Assembly (NCBI GenBank): GCA_018400355.1
Contig: JAGYMV010000049.1
Coordinates: 1-5,931, forward strand
Direction: 5' to 3'
Source of the DNA: Wenzhouxiangella sp.
GTDB taxonomy: Bacteria > Pseudomonadota > Gammaproteobacteria > Xanthomonadales > Wenzhouxiangellaceae
DNA: 5,931 nucleotides
Positions 1 to 5,931 of the stretch are shown in pieces (position 1 is the stretch's first letter; each line of letters starts with the position of its first letter). The translations under genes and the position numbers were made by a program. The notes beneath the pieces are model-generated. The model saw only the letters and a program-made list of their open reading frames with translations, had not been told where the DNA came from and searched no databases.

Positions 1-2326
1 GCCCGATTTTGATATTGATTTTTGTGTCGATGGCAGAGACCGCGTGATCGAGTATGTGGCCCAACGCTATGGCCGCGATCAAGTCTCACAAATCATCACC
101 TATGGCACCATGGCCGCTAAGGCCGTGGTCCGAGATTGCGGTCGGGTACTTGGATACAACTATGGGTTTGTCGATTCGATCGCCAAGCTCATCCCCGCCA
201 AGCCAGACATGACCTTAGAAAAGGCCTTTGAAGAAGAGCCCGAATTGGGGCAACGCTACGAGGCAGAAGAAGACACCCGCTCAATCATCGACTTGGCCCG
301 CTCGCTTGAAGGCTTGGCCAGAAATGCGGGCAAACACGCCGGTGGCTTGGTGATTGCACCATCGGCTTTGACCAATTTCACCCCGCTCTACACCGAACCC
401 GATGGCACATCGGTCCTCACCCAATATGACAAGAACGATGTGGAAGCGGTCGGGCTGGTGAAGTTTGACTTCTTGGGCTTGCGAAACCTAACGATCATTG
501 ATTGGGCCTTGAAAGCAGTGAATGCCTCCAGAGCCGAGATGAATCAGCCACCCATTGTGCTCGATGACATCCCGCTCGATGACCCAGCGTCCTATGAGAC
601 ATTGCAAAAAGCGCACACCACCGCTGTATTCCAACTTGAATCGGCTGGCATGAAGGAGCTTCTTCGAAAGCTCAAACCCGATGCGTTCAATGACATTGTG
701 GCTGCTGTGGCACTCTATCGACCGGGGCCTTTGGATGCCGGCATGGTCGATGAGTACATCAATAGAAAACATGGCCGAGCCACGGTCAAATACCCTCACC
801 CGCTGGCCGAACCGATTCTCAAGCCCACCTATGGTGTGATCTTGTATCAAGAGCAAGTCATGCAGATTGCGCAAGACTTGGCGGGATACACCCTCGGGCA
901 AGCCGACATCTTGCGCCGCGCCATGGGCAAGAAAAATGTCGATGAGATGGAACGTCAGCGCGAGGGCTTTGTCACCGGCGCGCAAGCCAATGACATCCCC
1001 GCCAAAAAAGCCGAATCCATCTTTAATCTAATGGAGACTTTCGCGCGTTATGGTTTCAACAAATCCCACTCGGTGGCGTATGCCCTGGTGGCCTACCAAA
1101 CCGCTTGGCTAAAGACCCATTACCCCGCCGAATTTATGGCCGCCGTTTTAAGCGCTGATTTGGATAAAACCGACAAGATTGCCAACCTCATTGACGATTG
1201 TCGCGCCATGGGCTTAGAGATTTTGCCACCAGACATCAATGCCTCCGACCACCGATTCAAGGTCGAGGACAACCACATCCGATATGGCCTGGGCGCAATC
1301 AAAGGCGTGGGCTTGGGCGCGATCAACAACATCATCGAGGCGCGAACGCGGCTTGGGCGCATCACCTCACTCGATGCTTTGTGCTCCGATATCGATATGG
1401 CCAAGGTCAATCGTCGCACGCTCGAAGGATTGATCCGGTCTGGGGCGATGGACAGCATTCACCCCAACCGCGCTGGCCTGATGCACGCCCTACCAGAGGC
1501 GTTATCCAAAGCCGAACAGATTCAGGCAGACCGAGCGGCAGGGCAAACCAGCTTGTTTGGGCTTGAGCCTGAGGTCGATGCCACCGACCACACAGACACC
1601 CAGCTCTCATCGGCCATCGACAACACCCAGCCTTGGACCAGCTTGCAGCGTCTCAAAGCCGAAAGAGAGACCCTAGGTTTGTTTTTATCAGGCCATCCCA
1701 TTGATGAAATTCGTGAAGAGATCGGCTCATTTGTAACCAGCCCCATGGATGGGCTTTCACGTCATGTGCAGGCGCCCACCCCGCAGGTCAGCAACGATGA
1801 GGATGGACAGACCCGCCGCTACCAGCGCAACAAAGGAATTGAAATGACGTTGGCTGGGATTGTCATGGCACTGCAAAAGCGCATTGGACGCGGGCACTTT
1901 CTGACCTTGGATGATGGCACTGGCCGCGTGGAAGTGGCTGTGTTTGAGAAGCTGTTCCATCAAGTCGCCCATCACTTAAGCGTCGATGCGATCTTAGTGA
2001 TCAAAGGCCGGGTTGAGGTCGATGAATACCGCGGTGGTTTTCGGATGGTGGCCGATGAGATCATGAATCTTGATGAGGCACGCGCTCGTTTCGCCCGTGG
2101 TCTGGAAATCCAGATCAATGGTCAAACAGACGCACTCGATCAGGACTTGGCCGCCGCCCTCAAGCCCTATCGCCAAGGCCAAACGCCTGTCATTTTGCGT
2201 TATCAAAACGCCACGGCACAGGCCTTGGTCAAACTCGGCGAGGACTGGTCGGTTGTCCCCTCCTCCGAACTACTGGCCGCGGTCAACGCGCTCAAAGGCA
2301 TTGAGCTGGCGAGACTCCGCTACTGA
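1..2326 (+). CDS. dnaE: DNA polymerase III subunit alpha, C-terminal part (5' end outside window)
   Basis: Catalytic alpha subunit of the replicative DNA polymerase III holoenzyme, which extends DNA at the fork. The frame is open from base 2, so the gene starts upstream; the GTG at 44 is an internal valine codon. The 774 visible residues begin with PDFDIDF, whose two aspartates (window residues 2 and 4) match E. coli D401 and D403. The third catalytic aspartate, in KFDFLGLR (residue 156, bases 467-469), lies 154 residues after the first, exactly as in E. coli (D555). The intact protein should therefore be about 1,170 residues, the usual size. Further features are NAGKHAGG (residues 108-115), a helix-hairpin-helix region (about 428-486), the beta-clamp binding peptide QTSLF (515-519, bases 1544-1558) and an OB-fold (about 615-695). 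The PHP domain and most of the palm lie outside the window. The linker before the OB-fold is about 20 residues longer than in E. coli. The gene ends in TGA and converges on the leftward cluster. Identity is very secure; E. coli numbers are from family knowledge. Confidence 0.98.
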   Translation, partial: PDFDIDFCVDGRDRVIEYVAQRYGRDQVSQIITYGTMAAKAVVRDCGRVLGYNYGFVDSIAKLIPAKPDMTLEKAFEEEPELGQRYEAEEDTRSIIDLARSLEGLARNAGKHAGGLVIAPSALTNFTPLYTEPDGTSVLTQYDKNDVEAVGLVKFDFLGLRNLTIIDWALKAVNASRAEMNQPPIVLDDIPLDDPASYETLQKAHTTAVFQLESAGMKELLRKLKPDAFNDIVAAVALYRPGPLDAGMVDEYINRKHGRATVKYPHPLAEPILKPTYGVILYQEQVMQIAQDLAGYTLGQADILRRAMGKKNVDEMERQREGFVTGAQANDIPAKKAESIFNLMETFARYGFNKSHSVAYALVAYQTAWLKTHYPAEFMAAVLSADLDKTDKIANLIDDCRAMGLEILPPDINASDHRFKVEDNHIRYGLGAIKGVGLGAINNIIEARTRLGRITSLDALCSDIDMAKVNRRTLEGLIRSGAMDSIHPNRAGLMHALPEALSKAEQIQADRAAGQTSLFGLEPEVDATDHTDTQLSSAIDNTQPWTSLQRLKAERETLGLFLSGHPIDEIREEIGSFVTSPMDGLSRHVQAPTPQVSNDEDGQTRRYQRNKGIEMTLAGIVMALQKRIGRGHFLTLDDGTGRVEVAVFEKLFHQVAHHLSVDAILVIKGRVEVDEYRGGFRMVADEIMNLDEARARFARGLEIQINGQTDALDQDLAAALKPYRQGQTPVILRYQNATAQALVKLGEDWSVVPSSELLAAVNALKGIELARLRY

Positions 2327-2327
2327 T

Positions 2328-2352
2328 CCACCACAAACAGAATTTGCGGTGG
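2328..2352. terminator. Hairpin between convergent genes, possible weak bidirectional terminator
   Basis: This hairpin fills most of the 31-base gap between the dnaE stop and the phosphorylase stop. CCACC (2328-2332) pairs with GGTGG (2348-2352) and CAAA (2334-2337) pairs with TTTG (2343-2346), around a 5-base loop. In the rightward transcript the bases between the two stem blocks form an A-C mismatch. In the leftward transcript the same position becomes a G-U wobble, giving a continuous 10-pair stem, so the structure is stronger for the leftward operon. Neither side has a clear run of U residues: CTGATTTA follows on the right and ATCAGTAG on the left. Intrinsic termination is therefore uncertain, and the hairpin may instead protect a 3' end. 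Confidence 0.42.
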
Positions 2353-2357
2353 CTGAT

Positions 2358-3122
2358 TTAGAATGCCTCCAAGTGTCCCAGCCAATGGGCCACCTTTGCC
2401 ATTGATTGATCCAGCACCGCGTGCAAGGCCTCAAGACTGATTGGCTCGGCTTCCAGTCCAGCGGCTGGATTGGCTACGATACAAACGCTGGCATAATCCA
2501 AACCCGCCTCGCGTGCCAACCCGGCCTCGGGCATGCCGGTCATCCCCACCACATCACACCCGTCTTGGGCCATGCGTTTGATCTCTGCTGCGGTTTCTAA
2601 TCGCGGGCCCTGTGTTGCGCCATAGCATCCGCCCACATGAACGGCCACATTCGCCGATTGAGCCGCCGCGATTAGTTTTTCGCGCATCCGCCCGGCATAG
2701 GGGCGAGCAAATTCGATGTGCGCCAAAGGCTGGCTGGCATCGTCGCTGAAGGTGTGCGCCCGTCCCCAGGTGTAGTCAATGAGATCATCCACCAACACCA
2801 AATCACCTGGTTTCAGGCTTGGGTCAATGCCGCCAACTGCATTGATGGCAATGACATGTTCGACACCCGCTTGTTTGAGGGCATGGATGTTGGCCCGATA
2901 GTTGACCCGATGCGGGGGAATCCGGTGTGGGTTCCCATGCCGTTGAATCATCCAAGCAGTCATCGGCGCCTCAGCAGCGCCCAAAGACACCTCAGTCAAG
3001 GCAGACGATGGATCGCCCCATGGCGTCGTGACGACATAGGATGCTTGGGGGGAGAACAGATCCATCGCACCGGTGCCAGCAATCACGCCATAGGACAAAG
3101 GATTTAATTCAGAGGCTTTCAT
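2358..3122 (-). CDS. S-methyl-5'-thioinosine phosphorylase (MTAP/PNP family)
   Basis: Predicted to cleave S-methyl-5'-thioinosine with phosphate into hypoxanthine and 5-methylthioribose-1-phosphate in the cytoplasm, recycling the methylthio by-product of polyamine synthesis. The 254 residues fit the trimeric PNP/MTAP family. Visible motifs are GTG (16-18), RHG (61-63), PHRVNYRAN (70-78), NAVGG (94-98), TQGPRLET (170-177) and GMTGMPEA (193-200). Two residues suggest specificity. Asn218 (ANPAAG) takes the place of human PNP Asn243, which recognises 6-oxopurines, where MTAP has Asp. Leu230 aligns with the hydrophobic methylthio pocket of MTAP rather than the PNP histidine. The sequence also resembles the Pseudomonas aeruginosa enzyme as I remember it. 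I chose the ATG at 3122: it overlaps the upstream stop as ATGA and has GGAG six bases before it. An ATG at 3155 would add 11 residues encoded within the previous gene. Plain MTA phosphorylase or purine nucleoside phosphorylase are the alternatives. Last gene of the leftward cluster. Confidence 0.9.
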   Translation of the reverse strand: MKASELNPLSYGVIAGTGAMDLFSPQASYVVTTPWGDPSSALTEVSLGAAEAPMTAWMIQRHGNPHRIPPHRVNYRANIHALKQAGVEHVIAINAVGGIDPSLKPGDLVLVDDLIDYTWGRAHTFSDDASQPLAHIEFARPYAGRMREKLIAAAQSANVAVHVGGCYGATQGPRLETAAEIKRMAQDGCDVVGMTGMPEAGLAREAGLDYASVCIVANPAAGLEAEPISLEALHAVLDQSMAKVAHWLGHLEAF

Positions 3123-3652
3123 GACACGCTCCAGATCGAATCGAGTTGGCGCCACAAACCATCGATGTCCATCCCAAACCCAAAGACATATTCATCGGGC
3201 ACATCGAGTGCGACATCATCCACCCAATCTCTGGACAAGCCTCGGTCGTGTTGTTTCCTGACCGCTGCCACCGTGATCACATCATCGGCTCCAGCATCCA
3301 GCAGCGCGCCTTTAACCGCCGCCATGGTGTGACCTTCATCGAAAATATCATCGACCAATACCACCGTGCCTGAAAGGGCCTTGGGCACGCGGACCCAATC
3401 GAGCGCACCCCCACTTCTGGCCTCTCGATAACGGGTGGCGTGAACATAATCCATGCGCATGGGCACCGGCAGTCGTTTGATGAGTTCAGCTGCCGGAATC
3501 ATGCCGCCATTCATCAAAGCCATCATGGTGATCTCATCAGCGCCCTCCAGTCTTTTCATCAGGCGGATGGCTTGCGCATCCAAGGCATCACTGATGGTCT
3601 GGGCATCAAAGATCAAGCGGGCATTGTCGGGCCATCGAGGGTGATCCATCAT
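3119..3652 (-). CDS. Hypoxanthine-guanine phosphoribosyltransferase
   Basis: Transfers phosphoribose from PRPP to hypoxanthine or guanine, giving IMP or GMP in cytoplasmic purine salvage. The 177 residues are the usual length for the short bacterial enzymes. The PRPP-binding loop is VVLVDDIFDEGHTM (97-110); the DEGHT variant is shared with the Pseudomonas-type proteins as I remember them, where E. coli Hpt has a different loop ending. Other family marks are MNGG (47-50), HATRYR in the mobile loop (71-76), Lys133 in VRKQHDR as the likely purine contact, and VPDEYVFGFGMD (151-162), which carries the C-terminal base-pocket and magnesium-site residues. The start ATG at 3652 overlaps the channel gene stop as ATGA. 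Only a weak GGA lies eight bases upstream, so translation probably depends on coupling; a second ATG follows directly. The stop overlaps the next start in the same way. Its product chemistry pairs with the downstream phosphorylase, whose released hypoxanthine is its substrate. Xanthine preference cannot be excluded. Confidence 0.92.
   Translation of the reverse strand: MMDHPRWPDNARLIFDAQTISDALDAQAIRLMKRLEGADEITMMALMNGGMIPAAELIKRLPVPMRMDYVHATRYREARSGGALDWVRVPKALSGTVVLVDDIFDEGHTMAAVKGALLDAGADDVITVAAVRKQHDRGLSRDWVDDVALDVPDEYVFGFGMDIDGLWRQLDSIWSVS
3129..3132 (-). promoter_or_regulatory. Ribosome binding site that fixes the thioinosine phosphorylase start
   Basis: On the - strand GGAG lies six bases upstream of the ATG at 3122-3120, inside the last codons of the phosphoribosyltransferase gene. 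With the ATGA stop-start overlap at 3119-3122, it supports this start over the in-frame ATG at 3155. Confidence 0.75.
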
Positions 3653-4770
3653 GGCGTGGGTCCAGTGTGTTGCTGCTCTCTGGCCATGGCCTCGGCCTGC
3701 TCCACTTTAAGGGTTCGTGTGGGGAATGCAATTTGCGCGCCATGCTGTTCGATGATCGCGCCGATTTTGAGTAAGACGTTTTCTCGCACCCGATGGTACT
3801 CCCCCCAGTCTTTGGTCTTGGTGAAGCAATACACCATGATATCGAGCGAGGATGCGTTGTAGATATCGAAATGCACCATTAGAGTCTGGTCGGTGGCAAT
3901 GTCCTCATGTGCCATCAACATGGCACGAATGTCTGAGACCACACCTTCAATCACGGCCTGATCATCGTAGCGAATGCCGATGTGATCAAAAATGCGGCGA
4001 TGGGTCATGCGCGAGGGGTTTTCGAGCGTGATGGTTGTAAAAGTCGCATTCGGGATATACATCGGTCGCTTGTCGAATTTGCGAACGGTGGTCATGCGCC
4101 AGCCAATGGCCTCCACCGTGCCTTCAATCTCTTTGTCGGGTGATCGAATCCAATCACCCACTGAAAATGGCCGGTCCATAAACACCGTCAAGCCCCCGAA
4201 AAAATTGGCAATCAGGTCACGAGCCGCCAAGCCCACCGCCACGCCACCGACACCACCAGCGGCCAAAAATCCAGAAATGGGAATCTCTAGAATGCTCAGC
4301 GCCGTCAAAACACCGGTGAGGACAATCGCGATGCGAACAATCCGCCCCAACACACTCACGGTGGTGATATCGAATGCTTTTTGTTGCCGCTGTCTTTCGT
4401 TGACAAAGGCCCGCTCAAATCCCGTGGTCAGCCTAAAGGCAAACCATGTGGCAGCCACCACCAGCCCCAGCTGACCAAGCGCCGCCAAAAGCTCTTCTTC
4501 AAAACCCAGCGCTTGGGTATTCGGGCTGATCACCCGAGCCGCCATGACCAGGCCTTGCCACCAGATCAACAAAGACACCGGGCGCTTGCCCGCATAAACA
4601 ATGGCATCGTCCCAAAGACGCTCGGTTTTCTGGGCAATCCGGTCTAGGCGCGCCACAAAACTTCGGTAGACCACCTCCAAGAGCAAAGCCGCCAAAATGA
4701 TCAAGAACGCCTGCAATACCCAGTGCGGCAAACCCACCCACTGACTGAAAGATTCGATGGTGAAATTCAT
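3649..4770 (-). CDS. MscS-family mechanosensitive ion channel, YnaI-like
   Basis: Inner-membrane channel that opens under membrane tension to release solutes during osmotic downshock. The 373-residue protein has about five hydrophobic segments (near 17-37, 64-82, 93-116, 137-160 and 165-187). The last is the Gly/Ala-rich pore helix (AAGGVGGVAVGLAARDLIANFFGG), followed by the MscS hallmark MDRPFSVGDWI (198-208) and the beta domain (IEGTVEAIGWRMT, 215-227; YIPNATF, 238-244). The C-terminal cytoplasmic part includes MVYCFTKTKDW (312-322). These stretches match E. coli YnaI closely as I remember it, so a low-conductance YnaI-type channel is more likely than MscS itself or MscK. The ATG at 4770 was chosen because it forms an ATGA overlap with the nagZ stop and has AGGAG five bases upstream. 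A longer frame from 4809 would add 13 residues inside nagZ. There is no signal peptide apart from the first membrane helix. Its functional link to nagZ and purine salvage is unknown. Confidence 0.93.
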   Translation of the reverse strand: MNFTIESFSQWVGLPHWVLQAFLIILAALLLEVVYRSFVARLDRIAQKTERLWDDAIVYAGKRPVSLLIWWQGLVMAARVISPNTQALGFEEELLAALGQLGLVVAATWFAFRLTTGFERAFVNERQRQQKAFDITTVSVLGRIVRIAIVLTGVLTALSILEIPISGFLAAGGVGGVAVGLAARDLIANFFGGLTVFMDRPFSVGDWIRSPDKEIEGTVEAIGWRMTTVRKFDKRPMYIPNATFTTITLENPSRMTHRRIFDHIGIRYDDQAVIEGVVSDIRAMLMAHEDIATDQTLMVHFDIYNASSLDIMVYCFTKTKDWGEYHRVRENVLLKIGAIIEQHGAQIAFPTRTLKVEQAEAMAREQQHTGPTP

Positions 4771-5780
4771 GTGTGCTCCTGTGCCAACTGCGCCAAGGAT
4801 TGTCGCCAAAACCGAAACTCAGAGACTTGTAGTTGCTCTTCCAAACTCAACATGGGCCGCCCAGTCAATGATGCCATGGCCGCAGGGTCGGGCGCGGGCC
4901 AGTCACCACCTAAGACCGCCTCAACCGATTCGGGCTGGCACACCAAGACCAAATCACAACCCGCCTCAAAGGCCGTTTGCAGACGGTTGGGCAGCGGGCC
5001 TGCCCCATGGGCGCCCACCATATCGAGATCATCAGACACCACCAAGCCCTTAAAACCAATGTCTTGTCTGAGGCGTTGATTGATCCAAGTCTTTGAAAAG
5101 CCCGCGGGCTTTTCACACACCGCCGGATAGACCACATGCGCCATCATCACCAAAGAAAGCTCACCGGCCAATGCTCTAAACGGCGCTTCATCATGCGCCA
5201 GCTCGGCCAGAGGACGGGGATCAACCACACCCTCCAAATGGGTGTCTGCTTCCACCGACCCATGGCCTGGGTAGTGCTTGCCGCAAGCGACCATGCCCGC
5301 ATCTCGCATACCGGCAATATAATAGCGACCCAAAGCCACGACCGCCTCTGCACTGGAGGCCATCGCGCGGTTGCCAATCACACCGCTGATGCCATGCAAG
5401 TCAAGCACTGGCGCCCAACTCAAATCCAGGCCATGGGCGAGCACTTCTGCCGCCATCACACGCCCGTGGCGATAAGCCAAATCCAGCGCCCGGTCGGGGT
5501 GGCTGTCGTGCCAACGACCCAAGAGCGATAAAGGTGGCAATGGCGTAAAACCCGCCTTAAAGCGCTGCACACGGCCGCCTTCTTGATCCACACTGATCAG
5601 CAATTCGGGGGAACGGAGCGCTTTGATCTCTTGGCACAAAGCGTGCAACTGCTCGGGCGATTCAAAGTTTCTGGCAAATAAGATCACGCCACCGACCGAT
5701 GGATGCCGCAGGGTTTGTTTGACACTCGGGGTCAGTGACATGCCCTCAAAGCCAACAATCAACGGCCCCAGTGCGTTCAT
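4767..5780 (-). CDS. nagZ: Beta-N-acetylhexosaminidase NagZ (glycoside hydrolase family 3)
   Basis: Cytoplasmic enzyme that removes N-acetylglucosamine from GlcNAc-1,6-anhydro-MurNAc and its peptides during cell-wall recycling. In bacteria with inducible AmpC beta-lactamase its product is the inducing signal. The 337 residues form a single GH3 barrel of normal NagZ length with no signal peptide. Substrate-binding residues match E. coli NagZ by position: Asp65 and Arg73 in VDQEGGRVQR, Arg138 in IGNRAM, and Lys168-His169 in KHYPGHG. The catalytic loop has Asp179-Thr180-His181, the Asp-x-His pair typical of NagZ, where His acts as acid/base. The nucleophile should be Asp250, the first Asp of SDDLDM. 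All key residues are present, so the enzyme should be active. The ATG at 5780 overlaps the rlmD stop as ATGA, with only a short GAG eight bases upstream, and the stop overlaps the channel start. No ampC or ampR is visible in the window. Confidence 0.96.
   Translation of the reverse strand: MNALGPLIVGFEGMSLTPSVKQTLRHPSVGGVILFARNFESPEQLHALCQEIKALRSPELLISVDQEGGRVQRFKAGFTPLPPLSLLGRWHDSHPDRALDLAYRHGRVMAAEVLAHGLDLSWAPVLDLHGISGVIGNRAMASSAEAVVALGRYYIAGMRDAGMVACGKHYPGHGSVEADTHLEGVVDPRPLAELAHDEAPFRALAGELSLVMMAHVVYPAVCEKPAGFSKTWINQRLRQDIGFKGLVVSDDLDMVGAHGAGPLPNRLQTAFEAGCDLVLVCQPESVEAVLGGDWPAPDPAAMASLTGRPMLSLEEQLQVSEFRFWRQSLAQLAQEHT
4776..4780 (-). promoter_or_regulatory. Ribosome binding site that fixes the channel gene start
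   Basis: On the - strand AGGAG lies five bases upstream of the ATG at 4770-4768, within the last nagZ codons. It is the strongest Shine-Dalgarno sequence in the leftward cluster and argues for the 373-residue channel rather than the 386-residue frame starting at 4809. Confidence 0.78.
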
Positions 5781-5931
5781 GCTCGGCGCTCAAACAATGC
5801 GATGGATTCAACGTGTGCGGTGTGTGGGAACATATCGGCAATGCCCGCTTCAATCAACTCAAACCCATGGGTGTTGACCAACAAACCCGCATCGCGTGCC
5901 AACGTGGCTGGGTTGCATGAGACATACACCA
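5777..5931 (-). CDS. rlmD: 23S rRNA (uracil(1939)-C(5))-methyltransferase RlmD, C-terminal end (5' part outside window)
   Basis: Only the last 50 codons and the TGA stop are present; reading starts at base 5929 on the - strand. The fragment begins VYVSCNPATLARD, which contains the catalytic cysteine motif SCNP (Cys is fragment residue 5) of the SAM-dependent RNA m5U methyltransferases. It ends with DMFPHTAHVESIALFERRA, which carries the conserved MFPHTxHxE block whose glutamate (fragment residue 41) acts as the base in catalysis. Both blocks match the end of E. coli RlmD (RumA), as remembered. The TRAM domain, iron-sulfur cysteines and SAM-binding fold would lie to the right of the window. 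RlmC or TrmA are related alternatives, but the MFPHTxHxE ending with a short tail fits RlmD best. Its stop overlaps the nagZ start as ATGA, making it the first visible gene of the leftward unit. Confidence 0.9.
   Translation of the reverse strand, partial: VYVSCNPATLARDAGLLVNTHGFELIEAGIADMFPHTAHVESIALFERRA

Noticed and set aside
488..985. Antisense open frame of 165 codons inside dnaE
   Set aside because: It lies wholly opposite well-conserved polymerase motifs, shows no recognisable family and has no separate space; it is a shadow of the real gene.
44..2326. Treating the GTG at base 44 as the start of a 760-residue protein
   Set aside because: The same frame is open from base 2 and encodes PDFDIDFCVDGRD, the conserved catalytic motif, directly upstream. 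The gene is simply cut by the window edge.
3440..3862. Plus-strand open frame of 140 codons across the phosphoribosyltransferase and channel genes
   Set aside because: It spans the ATGA junction of two clearly recognised - strand genes and its translation shows no family-like motifs.
3992..4474. Plus-strand open frame of 160 codons opposite the channel gene
   Set aside because: It is opposite the pore helix and beta domain of an unambiguous MscS-family protein; the Pro/Thr/Ala-rich stretch is a by-product of the reverse complement of Gly/Ala/Val codons.
4723..5079. Plus-strand open frames near the nagZ 3' end
   Set aside because: They lie opposite the NagZ nucleophile region and C-terminus, with no recognisable domain and no supporting upstream region.
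5777..5931. Reading the right edge as noncoding upstream DNA or a promoter for nagZ
   Set aside because: The - strand is open to the edge and encodes the SCNPATLARD and MFPHTAHVES motifs of RlmD, ending in a TGA that overlaps the nagZ start.
1..5931. Search for mobile elements, repeats, CRISPR arrays, tRNA genes or a new defence or biosynthetic system
   Set aside because: Apart from 31 bases the whole window is filled by six recognisable housekeeping genes with intact motifs; I saw no direct or inverted repeats beyond the short hairpin and no unassigned gene.

Overview
The window reads as a fully coding stretch of a moderately GC-rich proteobacterial chromosome, most likely a gammaproteobacterium. 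Three things point there: the DnaE sequence runs nearly colinear with E. coli DnaE, an S-methyl-5'-thioinosine phosphorylase of the Pseudomonas type sits close to nagZ, and the other genes are an E. coli-like RlmD, NagZ and YnaI-type channel. The species cannot be named from the sequence alone. I see no mobile elements, tRNA or rRNA genes, CRISPR arrays or phage genes.

Layout: the + strand, bases 1-2326, holds the C-terminal two thirds of dnaE (replicative DNA polymerase III alpha subunit), starting exactly at the catalytic PDFDIDF motif. A 31-base gap (2327-2357) contains a small hairpin between the two convergent transcription units. Everything from 2358 to 5931 lies on the - strand and reads leftward as one compact unit: rlmD (only the last 50 codons in the window), nagZ, a YnaI-like MscS-family channel, a hypoxanthine-guanine phosphoribosyltransferase, and S-methyl-5'-thioinosine phosphorylase.

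The most distinctive feature is that all four junctions in the leftward unit are 4-base ATGA overlaps (5777-5780, 4767-4770, 3649-3652, 3119-3122). The five genes therefore have no space between them and are probably co-transcribed and translationally coupled. No gap exists for an internal promoter, so the main promoter must lie to the right of the window or inside a coding region. These junctions also fix the starts: the longest possible ORFs for the channel and the phosphorylase are 13 and 11 codons too long.

The last two genes make metabolic sense together. The phosphorylase should release hypoxanthine and 5-methylthioribose-1-phosphate from methylthioinosine, and the phosphoribosyltransferase should turn hypoxanthine into IMP, recycling the purine left over from polyamine synthesis. 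NagZ works in cytoplasmic recycling of peptidoglycan fragments, RlmD methylates 23S rRNA, and the channel protects against osmotic downshock, so the rest of the unit is mixed housekeeping. I found no previously undescribed system. The points worth following are the gapless organisation, the channel placed inside a salvage cluster, and residue-level evidence for methylthioinosine specificity.
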